A stretch of 64,000 nucleotides of DNA from an uncultured Desulfobacterales bacterium (GCA_937915545.1 CALGIJ010000021.1:190407-254406), one strand, 5' to 3'; shown: positions 35,991 through 46,514, numbered from the stretch's first letter. The notes: generated by a model not told the origin, from the letters alone. Numbers and translations: made by a program.

Positions 35991-36401
35991 ATGCTGAAAA
36001 GATTCTCCATCTCGCTTGAAGAGGAACTGCTGACGATTTTCGACGAGCATATCATGGCGCGCAGCTACACCAACCGCTCCGAGGCCATCCGCGACCTCAT
36101 CCGCAAGGCCTTCATCAAGAGTGAGTGGCAGGAAGATAAACTGGTCATGGGGGTCATCAGTCTGGTCTACGATCACCACCAGCACAAACTGCAGGAGAAG
36201 GTCACCCTGGTGCAGCATGACTTCCACCACCAGATCGTCTCCACCACCCATGTGCATATGGACCATGACAACTGCCTCGAAGTGATCGTCGTGCGTGGCA
36301 AGGCCAAGGAGGTTCAAGACCTGGCCAACCGCCTCAGCGCCCTGCGCGGCGTCCGCGACGCCAACCTGGCCATGTCGACCACCGGGGAACACCTCCACTG
36401 A
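35991..36401 (+). CDS. nikR: Nickel-responsive regulator NikR
   Basis: A 136-residue regulator with an N-terminal ribbon-helix-helix DNA-binding part (MLKRFSISLEEELL, then YTNRSEAIRDLIRKAF) and a C-terminal ACT-like nickel domain. The nickel ligands fall at the same positions as in E. coli NikR: His76, His87, His89 and Cys95. On nickel binding the tetramer represses nickel uptake genes. No nickel transporter or hydrogenase gene is in the window, so targets lie elsewhere. Confidence 0.95.
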   Translation: MLKRFSISLEEELLTIFDEHIMARSYTNRSEAIRDLIRKAFIKSEWQEDKLVMGVISLVYDHHQHKLQEKVTLVQHDFHHQIVSTTHVHMDHDNCLEVIVVRGKAKEVQDLANRLSALRGVRDANLAMSTTGEHLH

Positions 36402-36466
36402 AACGCAGGCGGCCGCACTCCCCGCGACCGCCGCCCCAGCCACGCCAACCACAGGGATCGGCACCC

Positions 36467-37321
36467 ATGCAAGCTCCAGTCCCCGTCTCCGTCCACGGCG
36501 GCCATAGCGGCCAGTTCTGCCACCATGCCAAAGACACCCTGGAGGAGATCGTCCTCCGCTATATCGAACTGGGCTTTCCCTGGGTGGGCATCACCGAGCA
36601 TGCCCCGGGCATCAGCGACGACCTGCTCTACCCCGATCAGAAGGCGGCCGGCCTGACACCGGAGTTCCTCCTGCGCCGCTTCGGCCTCTACATGACCGAG
36701 TGCCGCCGCCTCCAGGAAAAATATCGCTCGCAGATCAGGATCTTCGCCGCCATCGAGAGCGAGACCTACAGCGGCTACCGGGAGTTCATGCCCTATCTGC
36801 TCGACACCTTCACCCCCGACTACGTGGTCGGCTCGGTGCACTTCGTCGACGACATGGGCTTCGACTACTCGCGCCAGCAGTACGAGCAGACGGCGGCGGC
36901 GGTGGGCGGCACCGATGCCCTCTACCTGCGCTACTTCGACCTGCAGTACGAGATGCTCGGCTTCCTCAAGCCGGCGGTGGTCGGCCACTTCGATCTCATC
37001 CGCATCTTCGACCCCGACTACAAGCAGCGCCTCGCCAAGCCTGAAATCATCGCCAGGATGAGACGCAACCTCGAGCTCATCAAGGAGCTGGGGCTGGTCA
37101 TGGATTTCAACCTGCGCGCCCTCCTCAAGGGCGCCGACGAGCCCTACATCAGCCGCCCCATCCTGCTCATGGCGAAAGAGCTCGGCATCCGCGTCATGCC
37201 CGGCGACGACTCCCATGGCGTCGCCAATGTCGGCGCCAATATGGACAAGGCCCTGTCCATCCTCAGCGAGCTGGGCTTCGACACCCAGTGGGGCCAGTGG
37301 CAGCCGGGGCGGAGGGCCTAA
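36467..37321 (+). CDS. PHP-domain histidinol-phosphatase family protein
   Basis: A 284-residue metal-dependent phosphoesterase of the PHP/HisJ (HisK) type. It has the N-terminal metal motif VHGGHSGQFC, then the ITEHAP and FAAIESE motifs, SVHFVDD, VGHFDLI and the late GDDSHG motif, in family order. HisJ-type enzymes remove phosphate from L-histidinol phosphate in histidine synthesis; related proteins use other substrates. It stands between nikR and nifV, with an AGGGA box before the start. Confidence 0.83.
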   Translation: MQAPVPVSVHGGHSGQFCHHAKDTLEEIVLRYIELGFPWVGITEHAPGISDDLLYPDQKAAGLTPEFLLRRFGLYMTECRRLQEKYRSQIRIFAAIESETYSGYREFMPYLLDTFTPDYVVGSVHFVDDMGFDYSRQQYEQTAAAVGGTDALYLRYFDLQYEMLGFLKPAVVGHFDLIRIFDPDYKQRLAKPEIIARMRRNLELIKELGLVMDFNLRALLKGADEPYISRPILLMAKELGIRVMPGDDSHGVANVGANMDKALSILSELGFDTQWGQWQPGRRA

Positions 37322-37495
37322 CCGGCGTCCCCGTCGCGGTCGCCGTTCCCCCGCCTACCACCCATTTGTCCCCTCACACCGCCCCTTGTGTCGCTTTCCT
37401 ACCCTTTTGCCACCCAGCGAGGGTGAAGAGGGTTTTGCTGAGATAATTTTTCCGTTATTTCATGATCTTGATTGAAGCGCACTGAGCGCTGAGGC

Positions 37496-37511
37496 TGGCA
37501 CCCGGTTTGCA
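37496..37511 (+). promoter_or_regulatory. Sigma54 (-24/-12) promoter of nifV
   Basis: TGGCAC (37496-37501), five bases, then TTGCA (37507-37511): a perfect match to the RpoN consensus, 25 bases before the nifV start. A TGTCG element sits about 107 bases upstream (37389-37393), where the activator NifA would bind. The start codon at 37537 is chosen over an in-frame ATG at 37507 because the latter overlaps this promoter. Confidence 0.9.
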
Positions 37512-37536
37512 TCTCCTGCCGACACAAGGAGGAGAG

Positions 37537-38567
37537 ATGGAAAAACACTGGCAGCTTATCGATACCACCCTGCGCGAGGGGGAACAGACCCCGGGGGTGG
37601 CCTTTGCCCCCGCCGACCGGGAGCGCATCCTCGACGGCCTGGCGGCGGTGGGCGTCGACGAAGCCGAGGTGGGCATCGCCTCACCCCGGGCCGTCTGCCC
37701 GGCAAGGCTGATCAGGTACTGCCGCGAGCGCCATCCGCAATTACGGCTGTCCTTATGGGCACGCTGCCGCGAGGAGGACATCGACGTCGCCACCCGCCTC
37801 GCCCCCGACATCCTCTCCCTGTCGATCCCCGTCTCCGACATCCATCTGCAGCGACGGCTCGGCGTCGACCGCAGCTGGGCCCTGCAGGCCATGGAGAAGT
37901 CCATCGACCTCGCCAGGGCGCGGGGCCTGAGGGCGGCCATCGGTTTCGAGGATGCCGGCCGCGCCGACCGCGACTTCCTGCTCGACATGGCAGGCGCCGC
38001 GGCCGCACGCGGCGTGGCGCGCATCCGCCTCGCCGACACCCTCGGCACCAGCTCGCCCGGGGAATTCGCCGCCCTGGTGACGGCCGTCGCCGAGGCGGTG
38101 CCCTGCCCCCTGGCGGTGCATACCCACAACGATTTCGGCATGGCCACCGCCAACGCCATCGCCGCCCTCGCAGCCGGGGCGAGCCTGGCCGACACCGTCG
38201 TCCTCGGCCTCGGCGAGCGCGCCGGCTGTGCCCGCCTCGAAGAAGTGGCCGGCTACCTCGCCCTGGTCAAAAACCACGCCAACCTGCACCCCGAGCACCT
38301 CAAGCCCCTCGCCCGCCTCGTCGCCGCCTTGAGCGGCCGCACCATCGCCGCCAACCGGCCGCTGATCGGCGAGGCCCTCTTCACCTGCGAGACCGGCCTG
38401 CACCTGCAGGGCCTGCACCGCGACCCATGCACCTACGAGCCCTTCCCCCCGGAACGGGTCGACGCCACCCGCCGCCTGCTCCTCGGCCCGAAGTGCGGCC
38501 GCCGCGCCCTGGCCGCTTTCGCGGCCGTGGAGGCGCGACAGAGGCGCGACGCGGCCGGCCCTCCCCC

Positions 38568-38589
<22 letters not shown>
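37537..38589 (+). CDS. nifV: Homocitrate synthase NifV
   Basis: A 350-residue enzyme that condenses acetyl-CoA with 2-oxoglutarate to make R-homocitrate, the organic part of FeMo-cofactor. It begins LIDTTLREGEQTPGVAFAPADR, the DRE-TIM metallolyase signature with Arg and metal-binding residues, and keeps the VHTHNDFGMATANAIAAL metal-ligand motif and the GERAGCARLEEV active-site loop. AAGGAGG precedes the start. The 3' end overlaps the convergent nifA gene by 22 bases. Confidence 0.94.
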
Positions 38590-40220
<1,631 letters not shown>

Positions 40221-40284
40221 CAGCCATCTGCGGCTCTCTCGGTTATCGCCGTGACGCCTCGTCCCGGCTCTTCAGCCTTGTCTA

Positions 40285-40299
40285 GCAATTTTGATTCCA
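40285..40299 (-). promoter_or_regulatory. Candidate sigma54 promoter of nifA
   Basis: On the minus strand TGGAAT (40299-40294), five bases, then TTGC (40288-40285) and T: the GG and GC dinucleotides have the correct 10-base spacing but the -24 box deviates at two positions. It lies about 65 bases before the nifA start. A TGT-N10-ACG element, one base off the NifA-site consensus, is at 40373-40388, about 75 bases upstream. Confidence 0.4.
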
Positions 40300-40463
40300 T
40301 GTCGACAACATCACGTATTATGCTGATATTATTTTGTATTACGAATCTTACCCGCCCTTTTCTTGACATTTTTGTTGAGCGAAACACGGATAATTTTCCA
40401 TAATTGTGATTTTTATTCATTTTCGGATAGTCACCAATCAGGATTTTGCGCAGCTCTGCCATT

Positions 40464-40501
40464 TTTGTCGTTTTTCAACCAAAGTGCCAAAGAGCGACAA
40501 A
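40464..40501 (+). promoter_or_regulatory. Inverted TTTGTCG/CGACAAA elements upstream of nifH (putative NifA sites)
   Basis: TTTGTCG (40464-40470) and its reverse complement CGACAAA (40495-40501) lie 24 bases apart, about 80-117 bases upstream of the nifH -24 box. That is the usual distance for NifA upstream activator sites, whose half-site is TGT. A similar pair precedes nifE (52796-52829). Binding is inferred. Confidence 0.5.
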
Positions 40502-40580
40502 GACCCGCCGTAGCAATGGAAAGCCCTCGACACCTTTACTTCTCACCGTATTTCCGCTGTTTTTTTCTCAATCCCAGTGT

Positions 40581-40596
40581 TGGCATGGCTCTTGCC
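40581..40596 (+). promoter_or_regulatory. Sigma54 (-24/-12) promoter of nifH
   Basis: TGGCAT (40581-40586), GGCTC, then TTGCC (40592-40596): an excellent RpoN promoter with correct GG-GC spacing, about 72 bases before the nifH start. It would drive nifHI1I2DK and probably the genes to 47333. Confidence 0.9.
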
Positions 40597-40667
40597 TTAT
40601 CAGGGGCAACAGTGCCATACACGGCATCTCGTCCACGCACCCCTCAACCAGCGATAAGGAGAACATC

Positions 40668-41495
40668 ATGAGAAAGGTGGCAATTTACGGCAAAGGCGGA
40701 ATCGGCAAATCGACCACCACCCAGAACACGGTGGCCGGGCTGGCGGAGATGGGCCGCAAGGTCATGGTGGTCGGCTGCGACCCCAAGGCCGACTCGACGC
40801 GGCTGCTCCTCGGCGGCCTGGCGCAGAAATCGGTCCTCGACACCCTGCGCGAGGAAGGCGAGGACGTCGACCTCGACGACATCCGCAAATCGGGCTTCGG
40901 CGGCACCTGGAACGTCGAGTCGGGCGGGCCGGAGCCGGGCGTCGGCTGCGCCGGCCGCGGCATCATCACCTCCATCAACATGCTCGAGTCCCTCGGCGCC
41001 TACGAGGAACGTGAAGGGCTCGACTACGCCTTCTATGACGTCCTCGGCGACGTTGTCTGCGGCGGCTTCGCCATGCCCATCCGCGACGGCAAGGCGGAAG
41101 AGATCTACATCGTCTGCTCCGGGGAGATGATGGCCATGTACGCCGCCAACAACATCTGCAAGGGCATCATGAAGTACGCCCAGTCCGGCTCGGTGCGCCT
41201 CGGCGGCCTGATTTGCAATTCACGCAACGTCGACAACGAGCGCGAAATGATCCAGGAACTTGCCAAGAAGCTCGGCACGCAGATGATCTACTTCGTCCCG
41301 CGCAACAACGACGTGCAGCGCGCCGAGATCAACCGCAAGACGGTCATCGAGTGGAACCCGGCCTGCCCCCAGGCCGACGAGTACCGCGGCCTCGCCAAGG
41401 CCATCGACAGCAACAAGATGTTCGTCATTCCCACGCCTCTGGCCATCGAGGAGCTGGAGCAGCTGCTCCTCGACTACGGCCTTATGGAAGCTTGA
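40668..41495 (+). CDS. nifH: Nitrogenase iron protein NifH
   Basis: A 275-residue dinitrogenase reductase, the ATP-driven electron donor to the MoFe protein. The P-loop is GKGGIGKS (8-15). Cluster-binding cysteines lie in VGCAGRGIIT and in YDVLGDVVCGGFAMP, and the Arg in GCAGRG is the usual ADP-ribosylation target. AAGGAG precedes the start, which begins the conserved MRKVAIYGKGGIG sequence; upstream in-frame starts lie before the promoter. It opens the nifHI1I2DK operon typical of anaerobes. Confidence 0.97.
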   Translation: MRKVAIYGKGGIGKSTTTQNTVAGLAEMGRKVMVVGCDPKADSTRLLLGGLAQKSVLDTLREEGEDVDLDDIRKSGFGGTWNVESGGPEPGVGCAGRGIITSINMLESLGAYEEREGLDYAFYDVLGDVVCGGFAMPIRDGKAEEIYIVCSGEMMAMYAANNICKGIMKYAQSGSVRLGGLICNSRNVDNEREMIQELAKKLGTQMIYFVPRNNDVQRAEINRKTVIEWNPACPQADEYRGLAKAIDSNKMFVIPTPLAIEELEQLLLDYGLMEA

Positions 41496-41527
41496 GCACA
41501 CCCTTTCACCCCAAGGAGACACCACCG

Positions 41528-41878
41528 ATGATGATCATGATCAGAGCCATTGTACGACCGGAAAAAGCCGACGACGTCCTCGCCGCCCTCATGGATGCCG
41601 GCTTTCCGGCGGTCACCAAGTACGCCGTCACCGGCCGCGGCAAGCAGCGCGGTATCAAGATCGGCGCCGTCACCTACGACGAAATCCCCAAGACCATGCT
41701 GATGAGCGTGGTCAAGGAGGCGGACAAGGAGTTCGTCATCAACACCATCATGGCCGCCGCCCGCACCCCCGGCAAGGGCGCCTTCGGCGACGGCAAGATC
41801 TTCGTCACCGAGGTCGAGGACGTCTACACCATCAGCTCCGGGGTGCGCGAGGACACCCCGGTGGAGGTGGCGGCATGA
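41528..41878 (+). CDS. nifI1: Nitrogenase PII-like regulator NifI1
   Basis: A 116-residue GlnB-family protein. It keeps the PII core (IRAIVRPEKADDVLAALMDAG and GKGAFGDGKIFV) and a T-loop around residues 38-52 without the uridylylated Tyr context of GlnB. NifI1 and NifI2 together bind NifDK and switch off nitrogenase when ammonium is plentiful, sensing 2-oxoglutarate and ATP/ADP. Its place between nifH and nifD is diagnostic. It overlaps nifI2 by ATGA. Confidence 0.93.
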   Translation: MMIMIRAIVRPEKADDVLAALMDAGFPAVTKYAVTGRGKQRGIKIGAVTYDEIPKTMLMSVVKEADKEFVINTIMAAARTPGKGAFGDGKIFVTEVEDVYTISSGVREDTPVEVAA

Positions 41879-42249
41879 AAGAGATCATCGCCGTAGTGCG
41901 CATGAACATGATGAACAAGACCAAGGCTGCCCTGACCGCCATCGGCGTCGACGCCTTCTTCGGCCACGAGGCCCAGGGCCGGGGGCGCGGCTTCGTCAAC
42001 CCCAGCCTGCTCAAGGGCGCCGAACAGGGCTACGAGGAAGCGGCCGCCCTGCTCGGCGAGAAGGGCAAGCTCTACCCCAAGCGGATGCTGAGCATCGTCG
42101 TCAAGGACGACCGGGTCGAGCCCATCATCCAGGCCATTATCGACATCAATCGCACCGGCAAGCCGGGCGACGGCAAGATCTTCGTCCTCCCGGTGGCCGA
42201 CGCGGTCCGCGTGCGCACCGCCGAACGAGGCGCCAAATCCATCAGCTAG
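41875..42249 (+). CDS. nifI2: Nitrogenase PII-like regulator NifI2
   Basis: A 124-residue GlnB-family protein paired with NifI1. It has a long T-loop region (about residues 30-65, with GRGRGFVNPSLLKGAE) and the C-terminal TGKPGDGKIFVLPV nucleotide-site motif of PII proteins. It forms a hetero-oligomer with NifI1 for post-translational shut-off of nitrogenase. Translation is coupled to nifI1 by a 4-base overlap; nifD follows 18 bases later with its own GAAGGAG box. Confidence 0.93.
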   Translation: MKEIIAVVRMNMMNKTKAALTAIGVDAFFGHEAQGRGRGFVNPSLLKGAEQGYEEAAALLGEKGKLYPKRMLSIVVKDDRVEPIIQAIIDINRTGKPGDGKIFVLPVADAVRVRTAERGAKSIS

Positions 42250-42267
42250 CAAGAAGGAGTATCGGCC

Positions 42268-43905
42268 ATGGCACCAGCAGACAACGCGGCAAGGCGGCCG
42301 CCACAGGAAATCAAGGAAAAACTCCTCGAGAAGTACCCGCCCAAGGTGGCCCGCAAGCGCGCCCAGCAGATCATGATCAACGAGGCGCAGGGCACCACCC
42401 CGCCGGAGATCGTCGCCAACGTGCGCACCATCCCCGGCATCATCACCATGCGCGGCTGCACCTACGCCGGCTGCAAGGGGGTGATCATGGGGCCGACCAG
42501 CGACATCGTCAACCTGGTGCACGGCCCCATCGGCTGCAGCTTCTACGCCTGGCTGACCAGGCGCAACCAGACTGACGCCATCAACGACAGCGGCGCCAAC
42601 TACATCACCTACTGCATGTCCACCGACATGCAGGACTCGGACATCATCTTCGGCGGCGAGAAGAAGCTCGCCGCGGCCATTCGCGAGGCCTACGACCTCT
42701 TCCACCCCAAGGCCATCGCCGTCTTCGCCACCTGCCCGGTGGGGCTGATCGGCGACGACATCCACGCCGTGGCCAAACGGATGAAGGAGGAATTCGGCGA
42801 CTGCAACGTCTTCGCCTTCAGCTGCGAAGGCTACAAGGGGGTCTCGCAGTCGGCCGGCCACCATATCGCCAACAACCAGGTCTTTACCCATGTCGTCGGC
42901 AAGAGCGACACGGTCAAGACCGACAAGTTCAAGATCAACCTGCTCGGCGAGTACAACATCGGCGGCGACGGCTTCGAGATCGACCGCATCCTCGACAAGT
43001 GCGGCATCAAGAACATCTCGACCTTTTCCGGCAACGCCACCTACGACAAGTTCGCCTCCGCCAACCAGGCCGACCTGAGCTGCGTCATGTGCCACCGCTC
43101 GATCAACTATGTCGCCGACATGCTAGAGACCCGCTATGGCATCCCGTGGATCAAGGTCAACTTCATCGGCGCCGCCGCCACCGCCAAGTCGCTGCGCAAG
43201 ATTGCCCAGTACTTCAACGATGCCGAGCTGACCGCCAGGGTCGAGGCGGTCATCGCCGAAGAGATGCCCGAGGTGGAAAAGGTCTGCCAGGAGGTCTACC
43301 CGCGCACCGCCGGCAAGACGGCGATGCTCTTCGTCGGCGGCTCCCGCGCCCACCACTACCAGGAGCTGTTCAAGGAAATGGGCATGAAGACGCTGTCGGC
43401 CGGCTACGAGTTCGGCCACCGCGACGACTACGAGGGGCGGCAGGTGCTGCCCCATATCAAGGTCGACGCCGACAGCCGCAATATCGAGGAGATCGAGGTC
43501 GAGCCCGATCCCCTGCTCTACAAGCCGCGCAAGAGCGAGGAGGAGAAGGCCGCCCTGGCGGAGCAAGGCCTGGCTTTCAAGGAATACGAGGGCCTCAACC
43601 CCGCCATGGACCCGGGCACCCTGGTCGTCGACGACCTCAACCAGTACGAGGCCGAGAAGCTGGTGGAACTGCTCAAGCCGGACCTCTTCTGCGCCGGCAT
43701 CAAGGAGAAGTTCTCCATCATGAAGATGGGCATCCCCATGAAGCAGCTGCACAGCTACGACTCCGGCGGCCCCTACGCCGGCTTCCGCGGGGCGATCAAC
43801 TTCTACCGCGAGATCGATCGCCTCGTCAACAGCCGGGTGTTCGGCTACATCAGGGCGCCGTGGCAGGAAAACCCCGAACTGTCGGGCACCTACGTCTGGG
43901 AATAA
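42268..43905 (+). CDS. nifD: Nitrogenase MoFe protein alpha chain NifD
   Basis: A 545-residue alpha subunit carrying FeMo-cofactor. P-cluster cysteines lie in MRGCTYAGCKG, GPIGCSFY and FATCPVGLIGDD; the cofactor Cys is in VMCHRSINY and the cofactor His in LHSYDSGGPYAGF. It is about 60 residues longer than the Klebsiella/Azotobacter protein owing to an insertion near residues 395-455 (around PDPLLYKPRKSEEEKAALAE), a mark of nitrogenases from clostridia and sulfate reducers. The insertion supports the anaerobe-type grouping. Confidence 0.97.
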   Translation: MAPADNAARRPPQEIKEKLLEKYPPKVARKRAQQIMINEAQGTTPPEIVANVRTIPGIITMRGCTYAGCKGVIMGPTSDIVNLVHGPIGCSFYAWLTRRNQTDAINDSGANYITYCMSTDMQDSDIIFGGEKKLAAAIREAYDLFHPKAIAVFATCPVGLIGDDIHAVAKRMKEEFGDCNVFAFSCEGYKGVSQSAGHHIANNQVFTHVVGKSDTVKTDKFKINLLGEYNIGGDGFEIDRILDKCGIKNISTFSGNATYDKFASANQADLSCVMCHRSINYVADMLETRYGIPWIKVNFIGAAATAKSLRKIAQYFNDAELTARVEAVIAEEMPEVEKVCQEVYPRTAGKTAMLFVGGSRAHHYQELFKEMGMKTLSAGYEFGHRDDYEGRQVLPHIKVDADSRNIEEIEVEPDPLLYKPRKSEEEKAALAEQGLAFKEYEGLNPAMDPGTLVVDDLNQYEAEKLVELLKPDLFCAGIKEKFSIMKMGIPMKQLHSYDSGGPYAGFRGAINFYREIDRLVNSRVFGYIRAPWQENPELSGTYVWE

Positions 43906-43928
43906 CCCCGCCATCACCACGTCATTGC

Positions 43929-43948
43929 ACGGCGCCCGCGGGCGCCGT
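43929..43948 (+). repeat. 20-bp perfect palindrome between nifD and nifK
   Basis: A perfect dyad (left half ACGGCGCCCG) occupies the middle of the 58-base nifD-nifK gap, directly before the GGAAGGA ribosome-binding site of nifK. In mRNA it would form a very stable hairpin (8-bp stem, CGCG loop). It has no T-tract and probably tunes nifK translation or shields nifHD mRNA. Confidence 0.8.
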
Positions 43949-43963
43949 GGGGAAGGAACCACC

Positions 43964-45337
43964 ATGCTACTGAGACATACCCCACAAGAAATCAGCGAGC
44001 GCAGCGCCCTGACCATCAACCCGGCCAAGACCTGTCAGCCGATCGGCGCCATGTACGCCGCCCTCGGCATCAGGGGCTGCCTGCCCCACAGCCACGGTTC
44101 CCAGGGCTGCTGCGCCTATCACCGCTCAACCCTCACCCGCCACTACAAGGAGCCGATCTCCGCCGCCACCAGCTCGTTTACCGAGGGCGCCTCGGTCTTC
44201 GGCGGCCAGGCCAACCTGCTGCAGGCCATCGACAACATCTTCACCGTCTATGACCCGGAGGTCATCGCCGTGCATACCACCTGCCTCTCGGAGACCATCG
44301 GCGACGACCTGCCGCAGATCTTCGACAAGGCCCACAAGGAAAAGAAGGTGCCGCCCGGCAAGACGCTTATCGGCGCCCCGACGCCGAGCTATGTCGGCTC
44401 CCATGTCACCGGCTTCTCCAACATGGTCAAAGCCATGGCCGCCATGGCCGAAAAGGGCGAGCGCAAGAACGGCAAGATCAACATCATCCCCGGCTGGGTC
44501 GAACCCTGCGACATGGAGGAGATCAAGCGGCTCGCCGCCCTGCTCGGCGTCAGCGTCAACATGTTTCCCGACACCTCGGGGGTGCTCAACGCGCCGATGA
44601 CCGGGGAATACCGCATGTTCCCCGAGGCCGGGGCAACGGTCGCCGATATCCGCGACAGCGGTAACGCCCTCGGCACCCTGGCCCTCGGCGAGTGGTGCTC
44701 GGCCGAGGCGGCGCGCCTTTTGGACAGCAGGTGCAAGGTGCCCTGCTCGATCCTCGACCTGCCCTTCGGCCTCTCCGCCACCGACCGCTTCATCGACGCC
44801 CTGCGCACCATCGCCGGCACCGTGGTGCCGGAGGAGATCATGGTCGAGCGCGGCCGGCTGGTGGACATGATCGCCGACATGCACCAGTACCTCTACGGCC
44901 GCAAGGTGGCCCTGGTCGGCGACCCCGACCAGCTGCTGGCAATGACCGAGTTCCTGGTCTCCATCGACATGCAGCCGATCCATATCGTCACCGGCACCCC
45001 CGGCAAGCGTTTCGAGGAACGCATCGCCGAGATCACCGCCCCCATGGGCCGGCCGGTCAACGTGCGCGCCAAGGGGGACATGTTCCTCCTCCACCAGTGG
45101 ATCAAGAACGAGGGGGTCGACCTGCTCATCGGCAACACCTACTGCAAGTACATCGCCCGCGACGAAGACCTGCCATTGGTGCGCTGGGGCTTTCCCATCC
45201 TCGACCGCCAGGGGCATCAGCACTTCCCGACGGTGGGCTACCGCGGCGGCCTGCGCCTTCTCGAGCAGATCCTCGGCGCACTCCTCGACCGCAAGGACCG
45301 CGACGACCCGGAGTCGCAGTTCGAGCTCGTCCTCTAA
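43964..45337 (+). CDS. nifK: Nitrogenase MoFe protein beta chain NifK
   Basis: A 457-residue beta subunit. P-cluster ligands are seen in KTCQPIGAMYAALG, HGSQGCCAYHR and HTTCLSETIGDD. It lacks the about 50-residue N-terminal extension of the Azotobacter protein, as usual in the shorter nitrogenases of anaerobes. The start follows GGAAGGA; an in-frame start 39 bases upstream lies inside the palindrome and is unlikely. A hairpin follows the stop codon before the NifB-like gene. Confidence 0.96.
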   Translation: MLLRHTPQEISERSALTINPAKTCQPIGAMYAALGIRGCLPHSHGSQGCCAYHRSTLTRHYKEPISAATSSFTEGASVFGGQANLLQAIDNIFTVYDPEVIAVHTTCLSETIGDDLPQIFDKAHKEKKVPPGKTLIGAPTPSYVGSHVTGFSNMVKAMAAMAEKGERKNGKINIIPGWVEPCDMEEIKRLAALLGVSVNMFPDTSGVLNAPMTGEYRMFPEAGATVADIRDSGNALGTLALGEWCSAEAARLLDSRCKVPCSILDLPFGLSATDRFIDALRTIAGTVVPEEIMVERGRLVDMIADMHQYLYGRKVALVGDPDQLLAMTEFLVSIDMQPIHIVTGTPGKRFEERIAEITAPMGRPVNVRAKGDMFLLHQWIKNEGVDLLIGNTYCKYIARDEDLPLVRWGFPILDRQGHQHFPTVGYRGGLRLLEQILGALLDRKDRDDPESQFELVL

Positions 45338-45346
45338 ACCCGGCAC

Positions 45347-45369
45347 GGCGGCGGGACCGGCCCGCCGCC
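45347..45369 (+). terminator. Hairpin between nifK and the NifB-like gene
   Basis: GGCGGCGGG (45347-45355), loop ACCGG, CCCGCCGCC (45361-45369): a 9-bp all-GC stem starting 10 bases after the nifK stop. With no T-tract after it, it is probably a stabilising or partial termination structure that lets nifHDK be made in excess of the downstream genes. Confidence 0.6.
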
Positions 45370-45407
45370 GCGACCGCGACAACACGGTTCGATACGGAGG
45401 ATTCGCC

Positions 45408-46514
45408 ATGCCCTCTGCCTCTACCCGCCGCTCGCCCCACCAGGGCCAGCCGCCGATCATCTTCTCCCTGCCCATCGCCGCGCAGGTCATGGCACGCACC
45501 CGTTTCTCGCCGCCCACGCCCCTCTCCGGCGTCTGCCCGAGCCTGGACGAAGCCCTGGCACTGCTGGAAGCGGCGGTGGCCCGGGAGAGGGTGGACATGG
45601 TCGAGCTCTCCGGCCCGGGCGACCCCCTGGCCACCCCGGAGACAACGCTCGCCGCGGCGCGCCTGGTGCGAGAGCGCTGGCCGCAGCTGCCTCTCGCCCT
45701 GCGCACTCTGGGCTGCGGGGCGGCGCGCTGGGCGGGCGAGCTGGCCGCAGCCGGCGTCTCCTATGTGGAGATCCCGGTGGACGCGGTGCACGCCGATGTC
45801 TACGAGAAGATCTATGCCTGGATTCGCCCCGGCCTGAAGACCCTGCCCATACGGCAGGCGGCCGAGCTCCTCGTCCGCGAGCAGCGGCACGCGGTATCGG
45901 CGCTCACCTTCCGCGAGGTCGAGGTGGTGGTGGTGACCACCCTCTATCCCGGCATCAACGAACACCTGCTGGCGAGAATCGCCTCCGCCATGCAGGTCCT
46001 CGGCGCCGAGGCCATGGCCGCCCTGCCCTACGAGGCGGAGGCGGGCGCCGAGGTGGCCCTGCCTGAAGACAGCTGGCAGAACAAGCCGAACGAGCTCGCC
46101 AGAACGAGAATCACCCTGCCCCTGGTGCGGCCGCTGCTGGGCCAGCGAGGGGAAGACCCCTCGGCGGCCACGGCCTTGCAGGCCGCTTCAAGAAAGGATC
46201 GCACCAGGGTGGCGGTGGCCAGCTCGAAGGGCAGGTTTGTCGATCTCCACCTCGGCCAGGCGGAAAGCTTTCTCATCTTCGACCGCGACGGCGAAGGCAG
46301 GCCGCGCCAGCTGGAGCGGCGTCCCGCCCCGCCCCCGGGCAGCGGAGAGCAGCGCTGGCAGACCCTGGCGACGACCCTCGCCGACTGCTTCGCGGTGGTG
46401 GTGGCCGCCGCCGGCCAGACGCCGCGCCGTCTGCTCGCCCGACAGAACATGCGGGTGGTCATCGCCAACCGCCCATTAGACGACATGGTCTGCGAGCTCT
46501 TCGCCGAACCATGA
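45408..46514 (+). CDS. NifB-like protein lacking radical-SAM cysteines, with C-terminal NifX-type domain
   Basis: A 368-residue protein that follows NifB almost end to end. It shares the ELSGPGDPLATPETT segment (NifB: GIAGPGDPFANGEET), the KIYAWI stretch (NifB: KIYGWV), LYPGINEH, and a C-terminal dinitrogenase-cofactor-binding (NifX-like) domain from about residue 265 (VAVASSKGRFVDLHLGQAES). The CxxxCxxC triad of true NifB is replaced by residues near AAQVMARTRFS, and the second NifB cysteine motif (CTRCRADA) is lost. It therefore cannot bind the SAM cluster in the normal way. A pseudo-enzyme scaffold or cofactor carrier is plausible. A genuine nifB lies at 55723. Confidence 0.8.
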   Translation: MPSASTRRSPHQGQPPIIFSLPIAAQVMARTRFSPPTPLSGVCPSLDEALALLEAAVARERVDMVELSGPGDPLATPETTLAAARLVRERWPQLPLALRTLGCGAARWAGELAAAGVSYVEIPVDAVHADVYEKIYAWIRPGLKTLPIRQAAELLVREQRHAVSALTFREVEVVVVTTLYPGINEHLLARIASAMQVLGAEAMAALPYEAEAGAEVALPEDSWQNKPNELARTRITLPLVRPLLGQRGEDPSAATALQAASRKDRTRVAVASSKGRFVDLHLGQAESFLIFDRDGEGRPRQLERRPAPPPGSGEQRWQTLATTLADCFAVVVAAAGQTPRRLLARQNMRVVIANRPLDDMVCELFAEP

